44,219 bases of DNA, taken from Lachnospiraceae bacterium (GTDB lineage Bacteria > Bacillota > Clostridia > Lachnospirales > Lachnospiraceae). Both the position numbers and the translations under genes were made by a program. The notes below the pieces were generated by a model. That model saw only the letters and a list, made by a program, of their open reading frames with translations, was not told the origin of the DNA and ran no database searches. Numbering within the stretch: position 1 is the first letter of the stretch; each line of letters begins with the position of its first letter. Location: positions 1 to 44,219 of the forward strand of contig JAEEZH010000147.1 of assembly GCA_016288495.1 (NCBI GenBank), given 5' to 3'. Below, one piece after another: positions 18,011 to 24,998 of this stretch.

Positions 18011-18038
18011 TTGTCATTCTGAGCGTAGCGAAGAATCT
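18011..18038. repeat. Single copy of the widespread TCATTCTGAGCG-type intergenic repeat
   Basis: Between the GT-C-like gene and the GT2 gene lies TTGTCATTCTGAGCG followed by TAGCGAAGAATCT, an imperfect palindrome with ATTCT/AGAAT ends. Translated on the + strand it reads VILSVAKNL. Such peptides, and CHSERSEE on other frames, are well known as spurious translations of a repeat dispersed in many unrelated bacterial genomes. Its length is about 28 bp and only one copy is visible here. Mobility mechanism and function are not known to me. Confidence 0.75.
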
Positions 18039-18056
18039 GATAATGTAAAGTGATCT

Positions 18057-19094
18057 ATGAAAAAGAATCCAATAACAGAAAAACAGATCACGGTGGCCAT
18101 CGCCGCCTATAATATGGAGGAGTATCTTCCCCGCGCCCTGGACAGCGTCCTGGGCTTTGGCCGGCGGCCGGATGAGATCGAGGTGCTTCTGGTAGATGAC
18201 GGTTCCGATGACGGGACGTTTTCCGTTGCCAAAAAATATGAAGAAGAGTATCCCGGTATCGTCAGGGTGATCAAAAAGCAAAACGGGGGATACGGTTCGG
18301 TGGTCAACAGGGCGCTGAAGGAGGCGAAAGGCCGGTATTTCAGATTGCTGGATGCGGATGACGGGTTTGATATAAAGGGTTTTCAAAAACTGGAAAAGCT
18401 GCTTCGCGGCTGTGAGGCGGATATTCTGGTGAATCCCTTTTACAGGGATAAGGGAGACCAAAGGATCCTTTATGATGTGTTTTCCGGTTACGGGAGCGGT
18501 CTGTATCCTCCGGATGAACTCAGGCCTTCAAAGGCTCTTTCCATGCATGCCCTGACTGTCAGGACCTCCTGCCTTCGTCCCCCCGGCCATCTTCTGCCGG
18601 AAAACTGCCTGTATACTGATGCAGAGTTTACAGCCATGGCGCTTTGCGGTGCGAAAAGCATATATGTGTCGCATTTCCCCGTTTATATTCATTATCTGGA
18701 CAGACCTGGGCAGAGTGTGGAAATTAAAAATATGCTTTATCATTTCATGGATCACGAGAAGGTCCTGTTCAGATGCTGTGATCTTTACAGGCTTTCTTTG
18801 GAACATGGGAACAGGCGCCTCATTGGGATCATGATCAGGGAGCTGGTCTACACACAGCTGAAGCTATACTATATGAAAAAGATCTCCCGACGGGGATTTG
18901 CCATGAGCAGAAGGTTCCTTAAACGTCTTGAAAAAAAAGTACCTCATCTGTATCGCAGTGTATCCGGTTCATCCCTCATTTTCCGGATGTTTACCGGATC
19001 TGCCGCGCCGGTCTTTTATCCTTTTTTACATTACGCCCTGAGATTCAGGTATGGTCTGAAGACGGACTTTGTGTGGGACGGAAGCGATATTTGA
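18057..19094 (+). CDS. Glycosyltransferase family 2
   Basis: A 345-residue GT-A enzyme. The nucleotide-binding core is at the N-terminus: VAIAAYNMEEYLPRALDSVL, then VLLVDDGSDDGT with the conserved Asp pair near residues 46-47. KQNGGYGSVVNRAL follows, and RLLDADDGFD contains the metal-binding DxD-type motif near residue 99. The C-terminal 150 residues are basic and amphipathic and probably lie on the membrane. It is the last gene of the EPS locus; a gap of 88 bp with a promoter follows. Confidence 0.9.
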   Translation: MKKNPITEKQITVAIAAYNMEEYLPRALDSVLGFGRRPDEIEVLLVDDGSDDGTFSVAKKYEEEYPGIVRVIKKQNGGYGSVVNRALKEAKGRYFRLLDADDGFDIKGFQKLEKLLRGCEADILVNPFYRDKGDQRILYDVFSGYGSGLYPPDELRPSKALSMHALTVRTSCLRPPGHLLPENCLYTDAEFTAMALCGAKSIYVSHFPVYIHYLDRPGQSVEIKNMLYHFMDHEKVLFRCCDLYRLSLEHGNRRLIGIMIRELVYTQLKLYYMKKISRRGFAMSRRFLKRLEKKVPHLYRSVSGSSLIFRMFTGSAAPVFYPFLHYALRFRYGLKTDFVWDGSDI

Positions 19095-19114
19095 GAATAT
19101 AGTCATCAGGGATA

Positions 19115-19143
19115 TTGTGTTTTTTTACGTTTAATGGTATTAT
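19115..19143 (+). promoter_or_regulatory. Sigma-A-type promoter for the amino-acid ABC transporter genes
   Basis: TTGTGT at 19115-19120, a 17 bp spacer and TATTAT at 19138-19143. A TGG immediately before the -10 makes it an extended -10 element. It is followed after about 40 bp by an AGGAGG ribosome site and the ATG at 19183. This marks the break between the EPS locus and the transporter operon. Confidence 0.6.
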
Positions 19144-19182
19144 CTATCGGATATCTTTTAATTCAGATTCAGGAGGATCATT

Positions 19183-19995
19183 ATGAAAAAATCATTTATT
19201 AAGGCTCTTGCGCTTGTTGTATGCATGAGTACCCTTTGCCTTTACGGCTGCGCGGCAAAACCTGATACGCCTGCATCATCCGGTGATAACGGACAGGCTT
19301 CCGGGTTGGAGACTATTGAAAAAGGTAAACTGATCATAGGTACAAACGCCGAGTTTCCGCCTTTTGAATATGTGGGAGACGACGGACAGCCCGATGGTTT
19401 CGATATGGCCCTGATCAAGGCAGTGGGCGAAAAGATGGGAGTGGAAGTGGAGATCCAGAATATGGAGTTTTCCTCTCTGGTAACCGCCATCGGCTCAAAG
19501 ATCGACGGCGCCATTGCAGGCATGACCATCACTGAGGAGAGACTTGAGACAGTGGATTTCTCGGATCCTTATTATGATGCAGTTCAGTATGTTCTGGTTC
19601 CCGCAGGTTCCGATATCTCGGCCGCCGAGGATCTTGTAGGCAAAAACATCGGCGTGCAGCTCGGTACCACCGGTAACTTTATCGCCGAGGATGATATCGA
19701 CGGAGCAACGGTAAATGCCTACAATAAGGCTGTGGATGCCGTCAATGATCTGGTGAACGGAAAGAATGATGCGGTCATAGTTGATAAGAATCCCGCTCTT
19801 GTTTTTGAGTCAAATTTTGAGGGTCAGGTAGTGGCACTGGAGGGTTCTCAGTTTGGCTTTGAGAATGAGCAGTACGCCATAGCCCTTCCCAAGGATTCAT
19901 CCCTCACCCCCGCAGTTAACAAGGCTCTTGAGGAGCTTAAGGCTGACGGAACTTTTGATGAACTTGTAAAGAAATATATCGAAGAGGCTGAGTGA
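19183..19995 (+). CDS. Polar amino-acid ABC transporter substrate-binding lipoprotein
   Basis: A 270-residue family 3 extracellular solute-binding protein (PF00497 type). A lipoprotein signal ends in the lipobox LYGC with Cys23 as the acylation site. A Ser/Gly linker follows, then the binding fold starting LIIGTNAEFPPFEYVGDDGQ. Further family segments are GFDMALIKAVGEKMG, GMTITEERLETVDFSDPYYDA and IGVQLGTTG. It would be tethered to the outer face of the membrane and deliver a polar or branched amino acid to the permease 10 bp downstream. The ligand is not determined by sequence. Confidence 0.93.
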   Translation: MKKSFIKALALVVCMSTLCLYGCAAKPDTPASSGDNGQASGLETIEKGKLIIGTNAEFPPFEYVGDDGQPDGFDMALIKAVGEKMGVEVEIQNMEFSSLVTAIGSKIDGAIAGMTITEERLETVDFSDPYYDAVQYVLVPAGSDISAAEDLVGKNIGVQLGTTGNFIAEDDIDGATVNAYNKAVDAVNDLVNGKNDAVIVDKNPALVFESNFEGQVVALEGSQFGFENEQYAIALPKDSSLTPAVNKALEELKADGTFDELVKKYIEEAE

Positions 19996-20005
19996 TCGGA
20001 TTTCT

Positions 20006-20707
20006 ATGAATGAATGGTTTTCAAAAACTGCCGGCCGTTTCGAGGCGGCATTTATAACAGCGGACAGGTGGAAGCTCTATCTCAGCGGCTTTGTTCTGAC
20101 ATTTAAGGTGGCTGTGATCGCTGCGGTGCTGGGTGTGATAATAGGTACTGCGCTGGCCTTTATGAAGCTTCACGAGCGTCCCGACGGAAAGAGGACCATA
20201 CTGAGTATCTTCGCGGATTTTTACATAGATGTCATCAGAGGCACTCCCAGCGTGCTCCAGCTTTTGATAATGTGGTTTGTCATTATGGCAAATTCAAAAA
20301 ACGGTGTTCTGGTTGCCTGCCTTTCCTTCGGGATCAATTCCGGAGCCTATGTGGCCGAGATAATAAGGGCGGGCATCCTATCCGTGGATAAGGGACAGAT
20401 GGAAGCCGGCAGGTCTCTGGGCTTATCCGCGTCCCAGACCTACAGGCATATCATACTGCCGCAGGCGTTTAAAACCGCCCTGCCTCCCCTTGGCAATGAA
20501 TTTATCGTCCTGCTCAAGGAGACGGCTATCGTGGGTTATGTTTCATTGTCTGACCTTACCAGGACAGCCAATCAGATCGCGTCCAGAACCTATGATGCAT
20601 TCATGCCGCTGATAGGAGCGGCGGTTATATACCTTATTGTGGTAAAAATGCTGACTTTGCTGTTCGCCGCGATAGAGAGGAGAATGAGACGGGCCGATAT
20701 GCGTTAG
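20006..20707 (+). CDS. Amino-acid ABC transporter permease (HisM/GlnP family)
   Basis: A 233-residue inner-membrane component with about five helices. The ATPase-coupling EAA loop EAGRSLGLSASQTYRHIILPQ continues into AFKTALPPLGNEFIVLLKETA, as in HisM/GlnP permeases. The N-terminal segment WKLYLSGFVLTFKVAVIAAVLG is also typical. It should work with the lipoprotein 10 bp upstream. The expected third gene, the GlnQ-like ATPase, is not adjacent; the stop codon is inside a terminator hairpin instead. An ATPase encoded elsewhere must be assumed. Confidence 0.92.
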   Translation: MNEWFSKTAGRFEAAFITADRWKLYLSGFVLTFKVAVIAAVLGVIIGTALAFMKLHERPDGKRTILSIFADFYIDVIRGTPSVLQLLIMWFVIMANSKNGVLVACLSFGINSGAYVAEIIRAGILSVDKGQMEAGRSLGLSASQTYRHIILPQAFKTALPPLGNEFIVLLKETAIVGYVSLSDLTRTANQIASRTYDAFMPLIGAAVIYLIVVKMLTLLFAAIERRMRRADMR

Positions 20708-20726
20708 AAGCATCGGCCCGTTTTTG
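20690..20726 (+). terminator. Intrinsic terminator overlapping the permease stop codon
   Basis: CGGGCCGAT (20690-20698) pairs with ATCGGCCCG (20712-20720); an additional GC pair forms across a two-base bulge. Five T follow (20721-20725). The permease stop TAG (20705-20707) lies in the loop. This closes the two-gene transporter operon and leaves only 6 bp before the next ATG. Confidence 0.85.
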
Positions 20727-20731
20727 ATCTT

Positions 20732-21613
20732 ATGAATAAAGATAGAAATCCGGTATTGCTCAGTTATCTTTTGCTTTTGCTCACTTCATTTATCTGGGGA
20801 ATCTCCTTTGTCACCCAGAGTATAGGTACCGGGTATCTCGGACCTTGGAGCTTCGTGTTTTACCGCAGTCTTATCTCCGCCATAGTCATGGTGCCTGTTT
20901 CCGTATTTAACGAAAGACGTTTGCGTCGTGCTGAAAGGAAAAAGCCCGAAATAAAGGTTTATCTTCTCGGAGGTTTACTGTGCGGCCTCTGGCTGGGACT
21001 GGCAAGCATAGCCCAGCAGGCGGGCATTAAATATACCACTGCGGGGAAGACCGGCTTCATAACCGCCATGTATGTGGTATTGGTCCCTGTTCTCAGCTTG
21101 TTTGTGGGTAAAAAACCTTCGCTCAGGATATGGCTGTGTTCCTTTCTGGGCCTTGGCGGCGTGTATCTCATAAGCGTGAAGGAAGGCTTTGTCATAGGAA
21201 AGGGAGACGCGCTGGTCCTCTTATGTGCCGTGCTGTTTTCTTTTCAGATCATGTGTGTCGATCATTTCTCGAAAAAGGTTGATGATATCTTACTGCTTTC
21301 AAACATACAGTTCTTTGTTCAGGCCCTCACGGGTTTTCTGGGTATGCTTGTTTTTGAATCCTTTGATCCTTTTGCGGCAAAGGCCGCCATACTGCCCCTT
21401 TTATATCTGGGAATATTATCGGGAGCGGCGGGCTATACCCTGCAGATGGTGGCACAGAAGAACTGTCAGCCTACGGTGGCTTCTCTTATCATGAGCCTGG
21501 AGTCTGTTTTTTCGGTACTTGCGGGATTTTATTTCCTGCATCAGACCCTGAGCGTAAAAGAGATAGTGGGCTGCCTTCTGGTGTTTGCTGCGGTAGTGAT
21601 ATCTTCGCTATGA
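20732..21613 (+). CDS. DMT superfamily (EamA/RhaT-type) transporter
   Basis: A 293-residue membrane protein with ten predicted helices arranged as two EamA repeats. Family features are the start SYLLLLLTSFIWGISFVTQS, the YRSLISAIVMVP segment, TTAGKTGFITAMYVVLVPVLS at the end of the first repeat, and SLESVFSVLAGFYFLHQTLS near the end of the second. It exports or imports a metabolite that cannot be named from sequence. The ATG at 20732 has no convincing ribosome site and follows the terminator directly, so the start or its promoter is uncertain; the reading frame itself is clear. Confidence 0.88.
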   Translation: MNKDRNPVLLSYLLLLLTSFIWGISFVTQSIGTGYLGPWSFVFYRSLISAIVMVPVSVFNERRLRRAERKKPEIKVYLLGGLLCGLWLGLASIAQQAGIKYTTAGKTGFITAMYVVLVPVLSLFVGKKPSLRIWLCSFLGLGGVYLISVKEGFVIGKGDALVLLCAVLFSFQIMCVDHFSKKVDDILLLSNIQFFVQALTGFLGMLVFESFDPFAAKAAILPLLYLGILSGAAGYTLQMVAQKNCQPTVASLIMSLESVFSVLAGFYFLHQTLSVKEIVGCLLVFAAVVISSL

Positions 21614-21651
21614 TAAGAAGGTATTATCCTATATCAAAATTTATGATTATG

Positions 21652-21660
21652 TGATATAAT
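21652..21660 (+). promoter_or_regulatory. Extended -10 promoter for the 208-residue protein
   Basis: TGATATAAT gives a TGN motif directly in front of a perfect TATAAT (21655-21660). A -35 match at the right distance is poor (TATCAA), as allowed for extended -10 promoters. The gene start is 50 bp downstream behind a GGAGG site. Confidence 0.6.
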
Positions 21661-21709
21661 CTTTAGCGGATTGTAAGTGTTTCCTATTAATCAAATGGAG
21701 GTATGACCT

Positions 21710-22336
21710 ATGTTTACACTGATTACTGATGATATGGTGGTTAACAACAAAACCCCTCAGATATCCGAGGCCCTTGAGATGGTGGATTCTTTTCTGAAGA
21801 AGATCGATCTCAAGGGTAAAAAGGCTTTGCATATGAGACTGCTGACGGAGGAGACTCTCGGTATGGTGGGAGCCATGCTTCCCGATTATCAGGCGCTTCT
21901 CCATTTTGAGGGTACTGAGAATGAATGCAGGATCTGCCTCACAGCAAAGACCATTATGGACGCGGACAAAAAGAGCGAGCTCATAAGCATATCCACCTCC
22001 GGAGAAAACGCGGCGGTAAAGGGCTTCATGGGCAAGATCAGCGATATCATAGAAAACGGTATCCTGAATTATGACAGTGTCATGAGCATGAGACAGGAGT
22101 ATGACGGGACCCTTATAGACTATGGCTTTATGGGATCGGATTCCTCCGTATCCATGGATCATTGTGCCATCTGGTCACTGTCACAGTACAGGGAGGCCAT
22201 CGATGACCAGGATGAAGCATCCGCAGAGGAGGCCAGGGACGAACTGGAGAAATCCATCGTGGCAAGTATCGCAGATGAGGTTACCGTCGGTGTTAAGAGA
22301 GATAAGGTGGATATGACTATTATCATCAGACATTGA
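21710..22336 (+). CDS. Protein of unknown function, possibly a degenerate RsbW-like ATPase
   Basis: A 208-residue cytosolic protein with a strong ribosome site (GGAGG). The stretch LHMRLLTEETLGMVGAML resembles the N-box helix of anti-sigma/GHKL ATPases, and an alternating strand pattern follows. However, the asparagine and the later glycine boxes are not clear, so ATP binding cannot be claimed. A central STSGENAAVKGFMGKISDII segment looks conserved in character. The C-terminus is acidic, then ends in the strand VDMTIIIRH. It stands alone under its own promoter and ends just before a terminator shared with the tRNA gene on the other strand. Confidence 0.65.
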   Translation: MFTLITDDMVVNNKTPQISEALEMVDSFLKKIDLKGKKALHMRLLTEETLGMVGAMLPDYQALLHFEGTENECRICLTAKTIMDADKKSELISISTSGENAAVKGFMGKISDIIENGILNYDSVMSMRQEYDGTLIDYGFMGSDSSVSMDHCAIWSLSQYREAIDDQDEASAEEARDELEKSIVASIADEVTVGVKRDKVDMTIIIRH

Positions 22337-22358
22337 TATTTCCGTATAAAATAAACTG

Positions 22359-22379
22359 CCCCCGGCATCCTGCCGGGGG
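22359..22379 (-). terminator. Terminator of tRNA-Ser (possibly bidirectional)
   Basis: CCCCCGGCA (22359-22367), loop TCC, TGCCGGGGG (22371-22379): a perfect 9 bp G/C-rich stem. Read on the minus strand it is followed by CAGTTTATTTTAT, a T-rich tail, as expected after the tRNA. It may also stop transcription of the 208-residue gene on the + strand, although no T-run follows there. Confidence 0.75.
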
Positions 22380-22386
22380 GCTGCAG

Positions 22387-22476
22387 CGGAGACGGTGGGA
22401 TTCGAACCCACGTGCCGGGATAAACCGACAACTCGATTTCGAGTCGAGCTCGTTATGACCACTTCGATACGTCTCC
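22387..22476 (-). tRNA. tRNA-Ser (anticodon CGA)
   Basis: A 90-nt class II tRNA on the minus strand. The acceptor arms GGAGACG and CGTCTCC pair perfectly, with discriminator G. The anticodon stem CTCGA/TCGAG encloses the loop CTCGAAA with anticodon CGA, reading UCG codons. A long variable arm, typical of serine, and the T arm GTGGG-TTCGAAT-CCCAC follow. CCA is not encoded; the genomic continuation is CTG. Confidence 0.96.
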
Positions 22477-22481
22477 ATGAC

Positions 22482-22501
22482 ATCACCCGGATCCGGGTGA
22501 T
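22482..22501. promoter_or_regulatory. Perfect 20-bp palindrome in the tRNA-Ser leader
   Basis: ATCACCCGGATCCGGGTGAT equals its own reverse complement over all 20 bases. It begins 6 bp before the mature tRNA 5' end on the minus strand and lies between that end and the tRNA promoter. It could be an operator, a pre-tRNA hairpin or a minus-strand processing signal; the sequence does not decide. Confidence 0.6.
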
Positions 22502-22513
22502 ACGAACTTGTAT

Positions 22514-22542
22514 ATTGTACTATCATTTGACGGATAAAACAA
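22514..22542 (-). promoter_or_regulatory. Promoter of tRNA-Ser
   Basis: On the minus strand TTGTTT (22542-22537), a 17 bp spacer and TACAAT (22519-22514) form a reasonable sigma-A promoter about 38 bp ahead of the mature tRNA. Confidence 0.55.
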
Positions 22543-22578
22543 GACCTTTTTTATCTGTACGAAGGATGTGGAATTAAG

Positions 22579-22800
22579 ATGAGTGATCTTTTCAGAAAAA
22601 AAAGCCTGGAGAAGGTTTCTTCTCCGGAACAGTTAAATGACTATATCCGTGTGACGACCCCTTCGGTCTGGCTGGTTTTGACGGCTTTGCTCATCCTGTT
22701 GGCAGGTATGCTGATATGGTGCGTTTTCGGTACGGTTTCTCCGAAGGAAGCCGATGGCTCGACTACGAAAAAACATCCTATTGAATTCGTTATCAATTAA
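22579..22800 (+). CDS. Truncated HlyD-like adaptor stub of an NHLM-type export system
   Basis: A 73-residue single-pass membrane protein. The N-terminus SDLFRKKSLEKVSSPEQLNDYI, then RVTTPSVWLVLTALLIL and the helix at about 29-50, match my recollection of the start of NHLM secretion proteins (HlyD-like, TIGR03794 type). Those proteins continue for 150-250 residues with hairpin and barrel domains. Here the protein ends 23 residues after the helix and the next gene begins 6 bp later, so the periplasmic-side part is deleted or this is a natural mini-form. A GAAGGATGTGG ribosome site precedes the ATG. Confidence 0.7.
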   Translation: MSDLFRKKSLEKVSSPEQLNDYIRVTTPSVWLVLTALLILLAGMLIWCVFGTVSPKEADGSTTKKHPIEFVIN

Positions 22801-22805
22801 CCGGT

Positions 22806-24986
22806 GTGACTATGCCTGCAGGAAGAAAAAAGGAGCCCAAAAAAAAGGGCGTTGTCAAAGTACCCGTTATAATGCAGCTGGAAGCTCTGGAATGCGGGGC
22901 TGCCTGTCTTTGCATGATCCTGGCTTATTATGACAAATGGCTGCCGCTTGAACAGGTGCGTGCCGATTGCGGAGTCAGCCGTGATGGATCCAATGCCAGA
23001 AATCTGCTGAGAGCCGCCAGAAGATATGGGATGAATGTGGAGGGATATCGTTTTGAGCCTGACGAGCTCAGGGAAAACGGTACTTTTCCCTGTATCATCC
23101 ACTGGGAATTCAATCATTTCGTGGTATGCGACGGATTTAAGGGAAACAAGGTCTATCTCAATGACCCGGCAAGGGGGAGTTATTCCGTTTCCTCCGAGCG
23201 TTTTGACGAAGCCTTTACCGGGATCGTGCTCATGTTTGAACCCTCGGATGATTTTGAACCCGGGGGGAAGCCGGATTCCGTATTGTCTTTTGCCAAAGAA
23301 AGGCTTAAGGGAACGGGCCCGGCTGTTGTTTTTGTGGTCATGACCACTGTCATCACTGCTCTTTCCGGCATTATCAATTCCGGTTTTTCCAGAGTTTTTA
23401 TGGACTGTCTGCTTCCCGGGACCAATCCGTCATGGGTTGTTCCTTTTTTTGTTGCCCTTTCGGTTCTCTGCATCATACAGATAACAGCGGCCTGGATCCA
23501 GGCTGTATATCTGCTCAGGATCAACGGTAAGTTATCTTCCGTGGGCAATTCCACCTATATGTGGAAGATCCTGCGGCTTCCCATGGAATTCTTTTCCCAG
23601 CGCATGGCCGGAGATATTCAGGGCAGAAAAACGGGAAACGCCCTGATAGCGGGCCAGCTGGTCAATACCCTTGCTCCTCTTGTCCTCAATACTGTGATGA
23701 TGATACTTTATCTGGTGGTAATGGTCAGATATTCTCTTCTGCTTACCATCGTCGGCCTTTCGGCTGTTTTTATAAATCTGGCCGTATCTTATTTTATCAG
23801 CAAAAAACGTGTGAATATAACCCGTGTGGTCATGAGGGATCAAGGAAAGCTGTCCGGAGCGACTGTGGGAGCCATGGATATGATCGAAACCATCAAGGCC
23901 AGCGGAGCCGAAAACGGTTATTTTGAAAGATGGGCAGGATATCAGGCATCGGTTAATACCCAGAATGCCCGTCTTATAAGCCTGGATATGTGTATGGGAG
24001 TTATCCCTCTGGCAATAGACGGGATCGTAAATGTCCTCGTTCTTATCCTGGGAGTCTGGCTCACCATGAGGTCACAGTTTACCCCGGGTATGATAATGGC
24101 TTTCCAGGGCTTTCTTGTGGCTTTTCTGGGACCCGTAAACCAGCTGATAGGAGCGGGGCGTATACTTCAGGAGATGAAGACGGGTATGGAGCGTATAGAA
24201 GATGTGATGAAGTATCCCGAAGCTCCGGTTTTTGAAGATGAAAGTGACAGTGAGGATCTGGATAAGCTGACCGGCAGTCTTTCAATGAAAAATGTGACCT
24301 TTGGTTATTCACGCCTTGAATCCCCGTTGATCGAAGATTTTTCCCTGGATCTCAAAAAGGGAGAAAGAGTCGCTTTTGTCGGTTTTTCCGGCTGCGGTAA
24401 ATCGACTCTTGCAAAACTGATCTCCGGTCTGTATCAACCCTGGAGCGGGGAGATCCTTTTCGACGGTAAAAAGATTTCGGATATAGACAGAAGTGTTTTC
24501 ACCGGATCGGTTGCGGTGGTGGATCAGGATATCATTCTTTTTGAGGATACTATAGCAAACAATATAAAGATGTGGGATAACTCCATTGAAGATTTTGAGA
24601 TGATACTTGCGGCAAAGGACGCCAGCCTTCACAGTGACATTATGCAAAGGGAAGGCGGATATCAGTATAAACTGACCGAAGGCGGCAGAGATCTGTCGGG
24701 CGGCCAGAGACAGCGGCTGGAGATCGCAAGGGTGCTGGCTCAGGATCCTACCCTTGTCATTCTGGATGAGGCTACCAGCGCGCTGGATGCCCGCACCGAA
24801 TATGACGTGGTACGGTCCATAAAGGACAGGGGCATATCCTGTGTGGTCATTGCCCACAGGCTTTCCACCATACGCGACTGTGATGAGATAATCGTTCTCG
24901 ACAAAGGAAAGATTGCCGAAAGAGGTACTCATGATGAACTGATGGCGTTGGACGGTATGTACAAACGCCTTGTGACGAACGAATAG
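22806..24986 (+). CDS. NHLM-type peptidase-containing ABC transporter (C39 peptidase + TMD + NBD)
   Basis: A 726-residue exporter that should cleave a leader peptide after a double-glycine-type site and export the cargo. The N-terminal C39 peptidase is intact: LEALECGAACL with Cys30, HWEFNHFVV with His104 and LNDPARG with Asp120. About six membrane helices follow (170-450). The ATPase has Walker A GFSGCGKST (about 526-534), signature LSGGQRQR and Walker B TLVILDEATSALD. It resembles the TIGR03796 class of NHLM systems. GTG at 22806 and ATG at 22812 are both possible starts. The stop is 12 bp before the second ABC gene. Confidence 0.9.
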   Translation: MTMPAGRKKEPKKKGVVKVPVIMQLEALECGAACLCMILAYYDKWLPLEQVRADCGVSRDGSNARNLLRAARRYGMNVEGYRFEPDELRENGTFPCIIHWEFNHFVVCDGFKGNKVYLNDPARGSYSVSSERFDEAFTGIVLMFEPSDDFEPGGKPDSVLSFAKERLKGTGPAVVFVVMTTVITALSGIINSGFSRVFMDCLLPGTNPSWVVPFFVALSVLCIIQITAAWIQAVYLLRINGKLSSVGNSTYMWKILRLPMEFFSQRMAGDIQGRKTGNALIAGQLVNTLAPLVLNTVMMILYLVVMVRYSLLLTIVGLSAVFINLAVSYFISKKRVNITRVVMRDQGKLSGATVGAMDMIETIKASGAENGYFERWAGYQASVNTQNARLISLDMCMGVIPLAIDGIVNVLVLILGVWLTMRSQFTPGMIMAFQGFLVAFLGPVNQLIGAGRILQEMKTGMERIEDVMKYPEAPVFEDESDSEDLDKLTGSLSMKNVTFGYSRLESPLIEDFSLDLKKGERVAFVGFSGCGKSTLAKLISGLYQPWSGEILFDGKKISDIDRSVFTGSVAVVDQDIILFEDTIANNIKMWDNSIEDFEMILAAKDASLHSDIMQREGGYQYKLTEGGRDLSGGQRQRLEIARVLAQDPTLVILDEATSALDARTEYDVVRSIKDRGISCVVIAHRLSTIRDCDEIIVLDKGKIAERGTHDELMALDGMYKRLVTNE

Positions 24987-24998
24987 GAAGATTGATAC

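Noticed and set aside
22387..22476. tRNA-Ser as attachment site of an integrated island
   Set aside because: No integrase, and no repeat of the tRNA 3' end was noticed elsewhere in the window.
22159..22526. Overlapping minus-strand ORFs across the tRNA region
   Set aside because: They run through tRNA-Ser and its terminator and have no coding features.
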